Shown piece by piece: positions 54,904 through 64,000 of a DNA stretch of 64,000 bases (its first letter is position 1; every line of letters starts with the position of its first letter). The notes below the pieces were generated by a model. It ran no database searches. It saw only the letters and a list, made by a program, of their open reading frames with translations, and had not been told where the DNA came from. The translations under genes were made by a program, and so were the position numbers. Origin of the DNA: Devosia indica (GTDB taxonomy: Bacteria > Pseudomonadota > Alphaproteobacteria > Rhizobiales > Devosiaceae). The stretch lies in assembly GCF_003056405.1 (NCBI RefSeq), contig NZ_PYVZ01000016.1:45789-109788 (forward strand), in the 5' to 3' direction.

Positions 54904-55595
54904 GCATCGAGCGCCGCAGCTTTGCTGACAAGGCCACACTCGCCAGGGAACTGGCCGAGTCCGTTGCCGATCGCATCCGCGCAGCCATCGCAGAGCGCGG
55001 CGCAGCGGCCATAGCCGTCTCGGGTGGGTCCACGCCCGGAAAGTTCTTCCAGACCCTGGGCAAGACCAAGGACATCGACTGGTCCAAGGTGGTGGTGACG
55101 CTGGTCGACGAGCGCTGGGTCGACGAAACCAGCGATCGCTCCAATGCGCTGCTGGTCAATGAGAAGATGCTGCAGGGGCCAGCTGCCAATGCGCGATTCT
55201 TCCCGCTCTATTCTGGCGGCGAAGAGCCGACCGACGCTGCAATTGCCAAGACCAACGCCCTGATGTCCGAACTGCCGCAGCCTTTTGCGGCGGTCATTCT
55301 CGGTATGGGTAGCGATGGCCATACGGCCAGCTTCTTTCCGGGTGGCGATACGCTCGACGCGGCACTGACCGCCTCCGGCCCGACCCTCGCGATCCGGGCA
55401 CCCGGTGCCGGCGAGCCGCGGGTGACCTTTACCCTGCCGCGCCTGCTTCAGACCGACGGCCTCTACCTTCACATTGAAGGCGAGGGCAAGGCCGAGGTGC
55501 TCGATGCGGCGCTGGGCGATGGGCCGGTCGAAGACATGCCGGTCCGCGCCGTGCTGCGCTCGGGCGCGCCGGTGACAGTTTACTGGTGCCCATAA
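54900..55595 (+). CDS. pgl: 6-phosphogluconolactonase
   Basis: 231 residues. IAVSGGSTPGKFFQTL (about 38-53), VTLVDERWVDETSDRSN (about 67-83) and ILGMGSDGHTASFFPG (about 137-152) are DevB/NagB-type lactonase motifs. GTG start overlaps the zwf TGA. Hydrolyses the lactone to 6-phosphogluconate for Edd. Confidence 0.95.
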   Translation: MSIERRSFADKATLARELAESVADRIRAAIAERGAAAIAVSGGSTPGKFFQTLGKTKDIDWSKVVVTLVDERWVDETSDRSNALLVNEKMLQGPAANARFFPLYSGGEEPTDAAIAKTNALMSELPQPFAAVILGMGSDGHTASFFPGGDTLDAALTASGPTLAIRAPGAGEPRVTFTLPRLLQTDGLYLHIEGEGKAEVLDAALGDGPVEDMPVRAVLRSGAPVTVYWCP

Positions 55596-55666
55596 GGCTC
55601 CTGGGGTGGTCCCCAATCGACCGCCCTGGCCGCTGACGGGAACTGGTATTTTGATGCAAGGATAAC

Positions 55667-55692
55667 CGCGCCAGCGGCCCCCCTCTGGCGCG
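55667..55692 (+). promoter_or_regulatory. Hairpin in the pgl-edd spacer
   Basis: CGCGCCAG (55667-55674) pairs with CTGGCGCG (55685-55692) around a C-rich loop, 26 bases before the edd ATG. It may tune edd translation or mRNA processing. No T run, so not an intrinsic terminator. Confidence 0.4.
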
Positions 55693-55718
55693 TCCTTGCC
55701 AGCATATGGAGACTTGCC

Positions 55719-57533
55719 ATGACCGTCCGCCAGGCTATCCAGGACGTGACCGACCGCATTGCCGCGCGCAGCCGCGACAGCCGCCGCGACTATCTCAATC
55801 GCCTCGATGCGGCCAAGGAACAGGGTGTTTACCGCTCTGCCTTGTCCTGCGGCAATCTGGCCCACGGCTTTGCTGCCTGCTCCCCTTCAGAAAAGGCTGC
55901 GCTGGCCGGCAACAAGACGCTGAATCTGGGCATCGTCAATTCCTACAACGACATGCTGAGCGCCCATCAGCCCTATCAATTCTACCCAGAGATCATCAAG
56001 GAAGCGGCCCGGGAGATCGGCGCAACGGCGCAGGTGGCTGGCGGCGTGCCGGCCATGTGCGACGGCGTCACCCAGGGCCAGCCGGGCATGGATTTGAGCC
56101 TGTTCAGCCGCGATGTGATCGCCATGGCGACAGCCATTTCGCTCAGCCACAACATGTTCGATGCTGCCGTCTATCTGGGCATCTGCGACAAGATCGTCCC
56201 AGGTCTGGTCATCGGTGCACTGAGCTTCGGCCATCTGCCTGCCGTCTTTATCCCCGCCGGACCTATGCCCTCGGGGCTGCCCAATGACGAAAAGAGCAAG
56301 ATCCGCCAGCTCTATATGGAGGGCAAGGTCGGTCGCGCCGAGCTGCTCGAAGCCGAGAGCAAGTCCTACCACTCGGCCGGCACCTGCACCTTCTACGGCA
56401 CGGCCAATTCCAACCAGATGCTCATGGAAATCATGGGCCTGCATCTGCCTGGCGCCAGCTTCGTCAATCCCAATACGCCGCTGCGCGATGCCCTGACCCG
56501 CGAGGCGACCAAACGCGCGCTGTCGCTCTCGGCGCTGGGCAATAATTACACGCCGATCGGCCACATCATGGACGAAAAAGCCATCGTCAATGGGCTGGTG
56601 GGCCTGCATGCTACTGGCGGTTCGACCAACCACACCATGCATTTGATCGCCATGGCGGCGGCGGCCGGCATTCAGATCACCTGGGACGATATGAGCGATC
56701 TTTCGGACGCCACGCCTCTGCTGGCCCGGGTCTATCCCAATGGCGTGGCCGACGTGAACCATTTCCACGCAGCGGGTGGCATGGGCTTCCTCATCAAGGA
56801 GTTGCTCAATGACGGCTATCTGCATGAGGACGTCAAGACCGTCTGGGGCACGGGCCTCTCTGGATATACGGTCGAAGCCAAGCTGATCGAGGATACGCTG
56901 AGCTTTGAGCAGGCGCCCGAAGAAAGCGCATTGCCCAAGGTTCTGACCAGCACCAAGACACCGTTCCAGCCGACGGGTGGCCTGAAGCTGCTCAAGGGCA
57001 ATCTTGGCCGCTCGGTCATCAAGGTCTCGGCGGTCAAACCCGAGCATCGCGTGGTCGAGGCACCCGCCCGGGTGTTCCACGGTCAGGAAGGCCTGCAGGC
57101 CGCGTTCAAGGCCGGCGAACTGACCGGCGACATGATCGCTGTGGTGCGTTTTTCCGGCCCCGGCGCTATCGGCATGCCCGAGCTGCACAAACTGACGCCG
57201 GCGCTCGGGGTCTTGCAGGATCGCGGCTTCAAGGTGGCGCTCCTCACTGATGGCCGCATGTCCGGCGCGTCGGGCAAGGTCCCCGCCGCCATCCACATGA
57301 CCCCCGAGGCCATGGATGGCGGCCCGATCAGCAAGATCCGCGACGGCGACATGATCCGTCTTGACGCCAATGAAGGGACCCTGACCTTCCTCGGGGATGA
57401 GAAGGAATTCTTCTCCCGCACCCCCGCCACGGAAGACCTGCGCTCCCAGCATTTCGGCATGGGCCGCGAACTCTTCGCCGGCTTCCGGAGCCTGGTCGGT
57501 GTGGCCGACAAAGGCGCCAGCGTCTTCAACTGA
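55719..57533 (+). CDS. edd: Phosphogluconate dehydratase
   Basis: 604 residues. Converts 6-phosphogluconate to KDPG with an Fe-S cluster. Cluster Cys and motifs: [31 protein letters not shown] (about 107-123), [29 protein letters not shown] and [21 protein letters not shown] 55719 with GGAGA upstream. eda (KDPG aldolase) is not next to it. Stop overlaps the convergent HTH-citrate synthase stop by 8 bases. Confidence 0.97.
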   Translation: MTVRQAIQDVTDRIAARSRDSRRDYLNRLDAAKEQGVYRSALSCGNLAHGFAACSPSEKAALAGNKTLNLGIVNSYNDMLSAHQPYQFYPEIIKEAAREIGATAQVAGGVPAMCDGVTQGQPGMDLSLFSRDVIAMATAISLSHNMFDAAVYLGICDKIVPGLVIGALSFGHLPAVFIPAGPMPSGLPNDEKSKIRQLYMEGKVGRAELLEAESKSYHSAGTCTFYGTANSNQMLMEIMGLHLPGASFVNPNTPLRDALTREATKRALSLSALGNNYTPIGHIMDEKAIVNGLVGLHATGGSTNHTMHLIAMAAAAGIQITWDDMSDLSDATPLLARVYPNGVADVNHFHAAGGMGFLIKELLNDGYLHEDVKTVWGTGLSGYTVEAKLIEDTLSFEQAPEESALPKVLTSTKTPFQPTGGLKLLKGNLGRSVIKVSAVKPEHRVVEAPARVFHGQEGLQAAFKAGELTGDMIAVVRFSGPGAIGMPELHKLTPALGVLQDRGFKVALLTDGRMSGASGKVPAAIHMTPEAMDGGPISKIRDGDMIRLDANEGTLTFLGDEKEFFSRTPATEDLRSQHFGMGRELFAGFRSLVGVADKGASVFN

Positions 57534-58659
57534 TCATCGGTGCCGGGCCCGTGTAACGTGCCCTTGGCCGGATCAGTGCGCCTGTCTCCACCTGCTCCAG
57601 CGCATGGGCGATCCAGCCCACGCTACGGGCCAGGGCGAAGATCTGCAGCGGCGCATCCTCGGGCAGGGTGAACGCTGCTGTCATGGCTGCGAGGGCAAAG
57701 TCGATATTGGGACGCTCGCCGCTCAGCGCCTCTCCGGCACGGGCCAGTTCTGCAAAGGGCTGGGGCAGGGCGAAAGCCTCCAATAGGGCCGGGGCGCGCA
57801 CGTCGCCTTCGGGATAGAGTCGGTGACCGAAACAGACCAGGGTCTGCCCCTGCCGCAAATGCGCGGCCACGGCCACCTCGGCGCCGCGCCGCCGTGTTTC
57901 CTCGACGAGGCCGGCCATGCTCTGGCTGGCATTGCCATGCAGCGGGCCGGACAAGGCTGCCAACCCGGCCAGAACCGCCGCCGATATCGGCGCCCCGGTT
58001 GATGCCGTCACCCGCGCCGCAAAGGTCGAGGCATTGAGCTCGTGCTCCGCCAGCAGCACCAAAGCGCGCCTTATGGCCTCTGCCGCTTTTGGCCGGCTCC
58101 ATTGCTCCGCCAACCGAATATGGAGCGGACCATTGCCCGGCGCTGCCAAAGCGCCGGCGAGAAAGGAAACGGTCCGCGCTGCGTCGGCAACGAGCACGTT
58201 GCGAATGCGTCCAGTCGTGGGCATATCGGTCGCCGCCAGTTCCGCGATGGCGCGATAGGCAGCCGGTATGCCGGGTTGGAGCACCTGTGCCCTGCCGCAG
58301 AAATCGGGCGGGGCGCTGCTCTGCCAGAGAAGCCCCGCGACCTCTTCCAGCGTCGCGCTTTCCGCCATAGTATCCGCGTCCCGACCGCGATAAAGCAACT
58401 GGCCATCTGCAACGGTGGCAATCGCCGTCTCCAGCACCGGTTCGCCCCAGGCGATGGTTTCCGCCGCAACGGTCCGCGCCGGTCGCCGGCCCTTCTGCCG
58501 GGCCGCGAGCCGTTCGACATCCTCCTGCCGGTAGAGGCTGCGCCGCGGATCGCCCGGATCCGGCCGGGCGCCAATGCGGCCGCGACTGACATTGGCATAA
58601 AGCGTCTGTGGCTTGGTGCCCAATTGCGCCAGGGCCTGTTCCGTGGTGAGCCAGCTCAT
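57526..58659 (-). CDS. Citrate synthase family protein with N-terminal HTH
   Basis: 377 residues. Residues 1-58 form an HTH of the excisionase/MerR type ([34 protein letters not shown]). The rest is a citrate synthase fold with the three catalytic residues in place: His in EHELNAST, His in [11 protein letters not shown] and Asp in RPNIDFALA. It may be an enzyme, a metabolite-sensing DNA-binding regulator, or both. ATG 58659 with GAGG upstream. Divergent from another citrate synthase, with a 24-bp palindrome in the 84-bp gap. Confidence 0.9.
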   Translation of the reverse strand: MSWLTTEQALAQLGTKPQTLYANVSRGRIGARPDPGDPRRSLYRQEDVERLAARQKGRRPARTVAAETIAWGEPVLETAIATVADGQLLYRGRDADTMAESATLEEVAGLLWQSSAPPDFCGRAQVLQPGIPAAYRAIAELAATDMPTTGRIRNVLVADAARTVSFLAGALAAPGNGPLHIRLAEQWSRPKAAEAIRRALVLLAEHELNASTFAARVTASTGAPISAAVLAGLAALSGPLHGNASQSMAGLVEETRRRGAEVAVAAHLRQGQTLVCFGHRLYPEGDVRAPALLEAFALPQPFAELARAGEALSGERPNIDFALAAMTAAFTLPEDAPLQIFALARSVGWIAHALEQVETGALIRPRARYTGPAPMIS

Positions 58660-58682
58660 GTGACCTCGCATTGATCAATTGC

Positions 58683-58706
58683 ATCAAGATTGACGTCAAT
58701 CTTGAT
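58683..58706. promoter_or_regulatory. 24-bp perfect palindrome between divergent citrate synthase genes
   Basis: Left arm ATCAAGATTGAC, right arm GTCAATCTTGAT, no mismatch and no spacer. Further TTGATCAA at 58671-58678 and TTGAT at 58711-58715 repeat the half-site. It looks like an operator for a dimeric regulator, most simply the HTH-citrate synthase encoded beside it. Confidence 0.75.
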
Positions 58707-58743
58707 TAGCTTGATCTAGGGCGGAACAACAAGGAGATGCAAC

Positions 58744-59820
58744 ATGTCCGGCCTCGATAATGTCATTGCCGCTGAAACCCGATTGTCCGAAGTCGATGGG
58801 CTCAATGGGCGCCTGGTGATCTGCGGTCACAGCCTGGACGCGCTGGCGGGACAGAAATCTTTCGAAGCGGTCTTGGCGCTGCTGCTGCTGCCCGATGTGC
58901 TGTCCTCTAGCGAAGAGGCGGTGCGCGCAGAACTGGCGCAAGCGCGGCTCCGGGCCTTCCGGGAAGTCGCGCGGCTGGATACGGATCTGCTCTCCCTCTC
59001 GCTCACTGAAGCTCTCCGTGCCCTTATGGCACGACTTCCAGATGGGGAGGATAAGTCGGTGGCTCTGTTGCAGATTGCGGCACCTGCAGTGTTCGTGCCC
59101 GCTCTCATCCGAGCCAAGGCTGGACGAAAGCCAATACCGCCCCATACCGGTCGCAGCCATGCCGCAGACATGTTGGCCATGTTGACCGGGGATCAGCCAG
59201 GCGAAGAGCATATCAGGGCCCTCGACACCTATCTCGTGACCGTCTCCGATCACGGTCTCAATGCCTCGACCTTCACGGCGCGTGTCGTTGCCTCGACCCG
59301 GGCAGGCTATGCCTCGGCGGTGCTGGCGGCCCTTGGAGCGCTCAAGGGGCCATTGCATGGCGGGGCACCAGGTCCAGTGCTCGACATGCTTGATGCGGTG
59401 GGTGCGCCGGAGCAGGCGGCAGACTGGGTTGCGGCCAAGCTGGGCAGGGGCGAACGGCTAATGGGCTTCGGCCACCGCATTTACCGGGTCCGCGACCCGA
59501 GGGCCGACGCGCTCAAAACTGCGCTCAATCGGCTCGGTGCTGCCGGTGGCATGGATGCCGATCGCTTGGCACTGGCCGAGGCAGTCGAGCGCACGGCACT
59601 GGCGGCGTTGCGGGCGGCCAAGCCGGACCGGGTGCTGGAAACCAATGTGGAGTTCTTCACCGCGCTGCTACTCGAAGCGCTGGGCTTCCCACGGGACGCT
59701 TTCACCGGCGTCTTCGCCGCCGGCCGGGTCGGCGGCTGGGTCGCTCATGCCCATGAGCAGATCCACACGGGTCGGCTGATCCGCCCGCAATCACGTTATG
59801 TCGGACCCAAGGCGGCGTGA
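58744..59820 (+). CDS. Citrate synthase / methylcitrate synthase
   Basis: 358 residues. Catalytic His in SDHGLNASTFTAR (about 177) and in GFGHRIYRVRDPRAD (about 242); the acidic third residue is in TNVEFFTALLLEALG, where Glu replaces the Asp of GltA, as in many citrate/methylcitrate synthases of this type (recall). Condenses acetyl- or propionyl-CoA with oxaloacetate. ATG 58744 with AAGGAG upstream. The 3' end overlaps the convergent VOC-esterase gene by 25 bases. Confidence 0.9.
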   Translation: MSGLDNVIAAETRLSEVDGLNGRLVICGHSLDALAGQKSFEAVLALLLLPDVLSSSEEAVRAELAQARLRAFREVARLDTDLLSLSLTEALRALMARLPDGEDKSVALLQIAAPAVFVPALIRAKAGRKPIPPHTGRSHAADMLAMLTGDQPGEEHIRALDTYLVTVSDHGLNASTFTARVVASTRAGYASAVLAALGALKGPLHGGAPGPVLDMLDAVGAPEQAADWVAAKLGRGERLMGFGHRIYRVRDPRADALKTALNRLGAAGGMDADRLALAEAVERTALAALRAAKPDRVLETNVEFFTALLLEALGFPRDAFTGVFAAGRVGGWVAHAHEQIHTGRLIRPQSRYVGPKAA

Positions 59821-61352
59821 TTGAGCCAATCGGTAATAGCCGGGGCATCCTCTGGACCCAGTTCGTGGCCCCCGGCAACAATGCGTGTGCTCACCTTGGC
59901 ACCGGACTGAGCCAGCGCATCGGCCAGCCTTTCGCCTGCCTGGCGGAAGGCATCGTTCTCGCCAAGAACAACCAGGACCTGCGTACCGGTGAGATCCGCC
60001 TCGGGCACGGCATCCAGCACCATGACCGGCCGTAGCAGGATGGCGCGCCGCACCATGCCGGGATGCAGCAGCATGGCCGCGCCGAGCAGGTTCGCGCCAT
60101 TGGAATAACCCAGGGCCACCAGCCGCTCCGGGTCGAGCCTGTAAGCGCCGCGCGCCTCCTCGAAAAACGCGTCCAGCGCCCCGGATTCAAACCGAACGTC
60201 CTTCTGGTCGAAGATGGCAGGGCCCAAGGCCCGGAACCAGCGTCGTGTCCCGTCCTCGGTGCTGCGCCCGCGCAATCCGAGCAGTGTCGCCTTTGGCGCC
60301 GCCTTGTGCGCCAGAGGCATCAGGTCGGTTTCGTCCCCGCCCGTGCCATGCAACAGGACCAGCGTGGACCCATTCGGCTGTTCCGGCGTGAAGAAGCGGT
60401 GCTTGTAAATGAGATCCCGATAGGCGACGCGCTCCTGCCCCGGCAGGCCGAACTGGGGCAGCATCACTTTCATCGCTTCCGGGTCCGGCGTATCCGGCGG
60501 CATGAACAGGGTCTGTCCAAGGGTCTCGAGCGTTTCATCCAGCGTGAAGCCGGGTCCGTCGCTGGCCATTTCAATCAGCACATTGCCCGGCTCGCGCACA
60601 TAGAGCGAGGTGAAGTAATTGCGGTCATGCAGCGTGGTGAGGCTTGAATTACGCTTGCGCAATTCGGCTTCGACTGCCTCGACCTGCGCCGCGTCTACTG
60701 CGCGAACGGCGACATGGTCGGCGGTCCCCGCGCCAGGGGCGCCAGGCCAGAAACCGGCGGCATCGCGGATATCGATCACATCGCCAATGTCCGACACAAT
60801 GCGCTGGATCGGACCTTCTGACCCGGCCTTTGCAAAGCCGAAATAGCGGCTGAAATAGTCGGCACTTTCCTCCTGCACATCCGAGAGCAGGGTTACGCCA
60901 CGAATGCGCCGGACCCTATGTTCGAGAGGAACATCGCCATCGGGCATTTCAAGGGCCGGTACATCGGCGCTGACCAGCTTGATGAGGAAGCCATCGGGGT
61001 CGCGCAGCCGCAAAGCCGTTTCGCCAAACTCCTGGCCCGTGCCCTCGACCTTGACCTGATGCGTCAATGCCCGCTCGAGCCAATAGCCGATCGAGCCCTG
61101 CGGGATAGCCAGCGCGATTTCGCTGACCTGGCCAGCGCCCGCCTGCCCGGCCGAGCCGCCCTGCCAGACCAGAAAGGTCAGCAGCGAACCGGGACTGGCC
61201 GCTAAATCGCCGTAGAACAGATGGAGCTGGCGCGCATCCTCATAGCCGCCGGTCTGCTTGACCAGCCGCAGGCCGAGAAAGCCGACATAGAAATCGACAT
61301 TGGCCTGCACGTCGGCAGTGATGAGGGTGACATGATGGATGCCGCTGGTCAT
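59796..61352 (-). CDS. VOC-type dioxygenase/glyoxalase fused to an esterase (MhqO-MhqD-like)
   Basis: 518 residues. N-terminal part (about 1-310) holds two VOC domains: GIHHVTLITADVQANVDFYV with a metal His, and the second repeat IRGVTLLSDVQEESADYFS and ADHVAVRAVDAAQ, EPGNVLIEMASDGPG. The C-terminal ~200 residues are an alpha/beta hydrolase with nucleophile Ser in LGYSNGANLL, Asp in GENDAFRQ and His in AGGHELGPED. Separate MhqO and MhqD proteins in Bacillus protect against quinones; here both are in one chain. ATG overlaps the mutL stop (ATGA). Confidence 0.88.
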   Translation of the reverse strand: MTSGIHHVTLITADVQANVDFYVGFLGLRLVKQTGGYEDARQLHLFYGDLAASPGSLLTFLVWQGGSAGQAGAGQVSEIALAIPQGSIGYWLERALTHQVKVEGTGQEFGETALRLRDPDGFLIKLVSADVPALEMPDGDVPLEHRVRRIRGVTLLSDVQEESADYFSRYFGFAKAGSEGPIQRIVSDIGDVIDIRDAAGFWPGAPGAGTADHVAVRAVDAAQVEAVEAELRKRNSSLTTLHDRNYFTSLYVREPGNVLIEMASDGPGFTLDETLETLGQTLFMPPDTPDPEAMKVMLPQFGLPGQERVAYRDLIYKHRFFTPEQPNGSTLVLLHGTGGDETDLMPLAHKAAPKATLLGLRGRSTEDGTRRWFRALGPAIFDQKDVRFESGALDAFFEEARGAYRLDPERLVALGYSNGANLLGAAMLLHPGMVRRAILLRPVMVLDAVPEADLTGTQVLVVLGENDAFRQAGERLADALAQSGAKVSTRIVAGGHELGPEDAPAITDWLNHAALGPT

Positions 61353-63163
61353 CGGCTTCTCCCGAACAGGCGTTCGATATCGCCCTTCTTGAGCTCCACA
61401 TAGGTCGGGCGGCCATGAATGCACTGGCCAGAATGGGGCGTGGCTTCCATGTCGCGGAGCAGGGCGTTCATCTCGTCGACCCGCAGCCGCCGTCCGGAGC
61501 GGACCGAGCCGTGGCAGGCCATGCGGCCGATAATGGCCTCCATGCGCGCGGTGAGCGCAGCGGTGCTGTCCCATTCGGCCAGCCCATCGGCAAGGTCGCG
61601 GACAAGACCGGAAATATCGGGATTGCCGAGCAATGCCGGGGTTTCGCGCACGGCAATGGCGCGGGGGCCGAAGCGGTCGAGATAGAGCCCGAATTTTTCC
61701 AGCTCCGGGGCGGCTTCCTCAAGGCGGGCACAGTCCTCTTCGGGCAGTTCGACGATGACCGGGATCAATTGCGCCTGGCTGACGACAGGGCCGGAGGCAA
61801 GCTGGGCCTTGAACCGCTCATAAACCAGCCGTTCATGGGCGGCATGCTGATCGACCAGCAGCAGGCCATCGCCGTTCTGGGCGATGATGTAATTGTCGAA
61901 CATCTGGGCCCGCGCCGTACCCAGCGGAAAATCGACGGGTTCCGCGGCGGGTTCGAAGGCCTCCACCCGGGCGCTGGGGGCGGTGAAACCGGCAAGCTGG
62001 CCGGGATGCCGGTCCAGATTGAGCGGGCCCCGGTCGGGCTGCCAGTCGAAGCGCTGCGGCTGGTCGGCGGACGTTGCCGGGGCAACCGGGGCAGGGGCAG
62101 ATGGCTCGGCCATTTCGGGCGCCGTGAAAGCGCCCAGAATGTCTTCGGCCACGCTTGATGAGGCCTTGAACCCGGCGCTGGCCAGGGCCGTGCCGATGGC
62201 CTTGATGACCGCGCCGCGCACCGCGCCCTGGTCGCGAAAGCGCAGCTCCGCCTTGGCGGGGTGCACATTGACATCCATTTCGGCCGGGTCGATGGCGAGA
62301 TACAGCGCCACCACCGGGAACCGGTCGCGGAACACATAATCGGCAAAGGCGGCCCGCACCGCGCCGACCAGCACCTTGTCGCGCACCGAGCGGCCATTGA
62401 CGAAATAGAACTGGCTGAGCGAATTGGCCCGCGTATAGGTGGGCAGACCCGCCATGCCGGCCACCACGATACCATGCCGGGCCGTGGCGAGGGTAACCGC
62501 GTTTTCGACGAAGTCGGCGCCCATCACCTGGCCCAGCCGGCCCCCCAGCGCACCTTCCCCGGTGACTGCCGGCCAGTTCGACGCGGTACGGTCCGAACCC
62601 TCGAGCACGAAATGCACCGCCGGATTGGCCATGGCGAGGCGCTTGACCACATCGGTAATGGCGGCGGTTTCCGAGCGGGCGCTTTTGAGGAATTTCCGCC
62701 GCGCCGGGACCTGGGCGAACAGGTCCTTGACCTCGATGACCGTGCCCCGGTTCATCGCCTGTGGCATGGGACCGCTGCGCCGGCCATTGTCGACCACCAG
62801 CACGAGACCCGAGTCCGCCTCTGCAGTGCGCGAGGCGACCGAGAGGCGGGCGACCGAGCCGATCGAGGCCAGCGCCTCGCCGCGAAAGCCCAGGGTGCGG
62901 ATGTCGTCCAGATCATCGGCGCTGAGCTTGGAGGTGGCGTGGCGCTCCACCGAGAGCAGCAGATCGTCCCGATCCATTCCGTGCCCGTCATCGGCAATGC
63001 GGATCAGGTCCATGCCGCCATTGGCGGTGGTGATGGTGATGCGGCGCGCGCCGGCATCAATGGAATTCTCCACCAGTTCCTTGACCACGCTCGATGGCCG
63101 CTCGACCACCTCGCCGGCGGCAATGCGATTGATCAGGTCTTCGGGAAGCTGGCGGATGGGCAA
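61349..63163 (-). CDS. mutL: DNA mismatch repair protein MutL
   Basis: 604 residues. N-terminal GHKL ATPase: INRIAAGEVVERPSSVVKEL (about 10-29), DDGHGM, GFRGEALASI. C-terminal endonuclease motif DQHAAHERLVYE (DQHAx2Ex4E) is intact, along with ACHGSVR and CIHGRPT, so it should nick DNA in a MutH-independent repair system. The start is TTG 63163 with AAGGAG eight bases upstream; the ATG at 63235 lies outside the conserved start LPIRQLPEDL. Translationally coupled to the VOC-esterase gene. Confidence 0.96.
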   Translation of the reverse strand: MPIRQLPEDLINRIAAGEVVERPSSVVKELVENSIDAGARRITITTANGGMDLIRIADDGHGMDRDDLLLSVERHATSKLSADDLDDIRTLGFRGEALASIGSVARLSVASRTAEADSGLVLVVDNGRRSGPMPQAMNRGTVIEVKDLFAQVPARRKFLKSARSETAAITDVVKRLAMANPAVHFVLEGSDRTASNWPAVTGEGALGGRLGQVMGADFVENAVTLATARHGIVVAGMAGLPTYTRANSLSQFYFVNGRSVRDKVLVGAVRAAFADYVFRDRFPVVALYLAIDPAEMDVNVHPAKAELRFRDQGAVRGAVIKAIGTALASAGFKASSSVAEDILGAFTAPEMAEPSAPAPVAPATSADQPQRFDWQPDRGPLNLDRHPGQLAGFTAPSARVEAFEPAAEPVDFPLGTARAQMFDNYIIAQNGDGLLLVDQHAAHERLVYERFKAQLASGPVVSQAQLIPVIVELPEEDCARLEEAAPELEKFGLYLDRFGPRAIAVRETPALLGNPDISGLVRDLADGLAEWDSTAALTARMEAIIGRMACHGSVRSGRRLRVDEMNALLRDMEATPHSGQCIHGRPTYVELKKGDIERLFGRSR

Positions 63164-63343
63164 GGGCGATTCTCCTTGCCCCCAATATAGGGCAGCGCCC
63201 GGCGCTTTCCGACCCGCCTGGCACATTGTGCCCATGCCAATTCGCCGCCCTCTGCCGCCGCAGCATGGCGCATGGGGTGTTACCCTCTCGCACTAACTGG
63301 CGCGTTGAAGCCCCGGCTGGCCCTTGCGGCTTCCGGTTATGAC

Positions 63344-63551
63344 TGGACGTATCCCGAGGCACGTGCGTCTCGGTAAAACTAGATAATAGAGACGTCGCCG
63401 CCTCGGGACGCCGGGTTTCTCCTGCTGTCGTGGCCCCTCTTGATCGCTCGTCGCAAGGTGGCCCAACGAGCAGGCAGGCCCTGGAGCGACCCAGCACCCA
63501 ACCGGCTCCCCCCGCAAAAGTTCGCTGCAGTCCGTCCGCGCGGGAGTGATG
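63344..63551 (-). repeat. Dispersed structured repeat, copy B (inverted)
   Basis: Reverse complement of 2319-2525 with one extra T in the AACTTT tract and changes in the main hairpin: the arms here read GTCCCGAGGC and GCCTCGGGAT. One T-A pair of copy A is C-G here and the outermost G-C pair becomes G-U, so pairing survives. Lies about 180 bp upstream of the mutL start. No coding signal. Confidence 0.75.
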
Positions 63552-64000
63552 AGGGGAGAATAAGGGAGGAATTGGGTGCGGGGATAAAGTTTTTGGGTTG
63601 GCGAAATTGTCGAAGGGATACCCCCACCTAACTTGCCATTCGCGCACAGCGCTCATGGCCTTCTTCCCTCAAATCGCGCCACCGGCGCGATTTGGCCTGC
63701 GGCACGGGGCGAAGCCCCTGACAAGGGAAGGGACCGATCCCGTTTGATTTGGTTTTAGCGATGCGCCTCTCCTCCTCCCCCTATCAGGGGGAGGCCGGGT
63801 GGGGGTAATCCGAGACAAGCTGGACGGCAGACTCCGACCCCATTGTGGCCTTCGAGGCCTTTACTGAAGACACCTGAAAGCTGCCGTAGCGAAGATCCAT
63901 CTCCGAACCCATCGGCTATCACCCTCTGGGCGAGAACTAGTTGGTTTGCAAAGGCGGATGGAGCGGAGGCCCTTGCTCAAACCGAAATCCCCTACGAAGC
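63552..64000. other. Gene-poor end of the window, 449 bp
   Basis: No protein with support on either strand. Contains a palindrome AATCGCGCCACCGGCGCGATT (around 63675-63695, split here as AATCGCGCC and GGCGCGATT arms), the CCTCCCCCT repeat at 63771-63807, and a final stretch that reads as a short Arg/Trp-rich frame on the minus strand but has no start or ribosome site I trust. Confidence 0.5.
63771..63807. repeat. CCTCCCCCT/GGGGGAGG palindromic repeat, copy 4
   Basis: CCTCCTCCCCCTATCAGGGG then GAGGCCGGGTGGGGGTA, the intergenic counterpart of the copy at 40330 in cobN. Confidence 0.8.

Overview
The window is high-GC DNA with dense, often overlapping genes and the hisS-hisZ-hisG order, CobN-type aerobic cobalamin genes, Zur/ZnuABC, an Entner-Doudoroff operon and a CIRCE-controlled groESL operon. 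Together these point to an alphaproteobacterium of the Hyphomicrobiales, most like Devosia or a relative. That assignment rests on gene content and style, not on a database search. I saw no transposase, integrase, phage gene, rRNA, tRNA or CRISPR array, so this looks like ordinary chromosome carrying several families of small palindromic repeats.

Layout. 1-2.2 kb: end of a TadG-like pilus gene, an L,D-transpeptidase, a single-domain response regulator and a DUF1127-like small gene. 2.2-8.5 kb: a structured repeat (copy A), hisS-hisZ-hisG, a membrane glycosyltransferase, a TSUP transporter and an orphan BrnA-like antitoxin. 8.6-10.7 kb: groEL/groES with CIRCE. 10.8-24.4 kb: small conserved genes, a DMT exporter, and signalling proteins with altered active sites (sigma-54 regulator with Glu at the receiver phosphosite, ROK regulator without its zinc motif, degenerate EAL protein), a chemoreceptor, a HAD phosphatase, ribF, a LuxR-type regulator, a Pro/Cys-rich secreted protein and a frameshifted glycosyltransferase. 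24.5-31.3 kb: ileS-lspA-lipoprotein, a pseudouridine synthase with a very long disordered tail, and rsmD.

31.3-36.0 kb is a zinc-acquisition locus: zur-znuB-znuC divergent from znuA, then aztD, with three Zur-box-like palindromes. 37.5-52.2 kb is a cobalamin locus: a B12 riboswitch, CbiM-like permease, cobW, cobN and cobO; then a secreted protein and a CDF metal exporter on the other strand; then cobE, cobK, cobA, cobB, cobQ, cobD and cobU. The ring-methylation genes (cobI, G, J, M, F, L, H), cobS/T of the chelatase, cobC and cobV are not here. 52.4-57.5 kb: a BadF-type sugar kinase followed by zwf-pgl-edd. 57.5-59.8 kb: two divergent citrate synthase homologues, one with an N-terminal HTH, around a perfect 24-bp palindrome. 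59.8-63.2 kb: a glyoxalase-type/esterase fusion and mutL. The last 0.8 kb has repeat copy B and no convincing gene.

The observations I rate highest are the inverted pair of ~207-bp repeats whose main hairpin shows a compensatory base change, the two CCTCCCCCT/GGGGGAGG palindromic repeats lying in frame inside cobN, and the HTH-citrate synthase with its palindrome.
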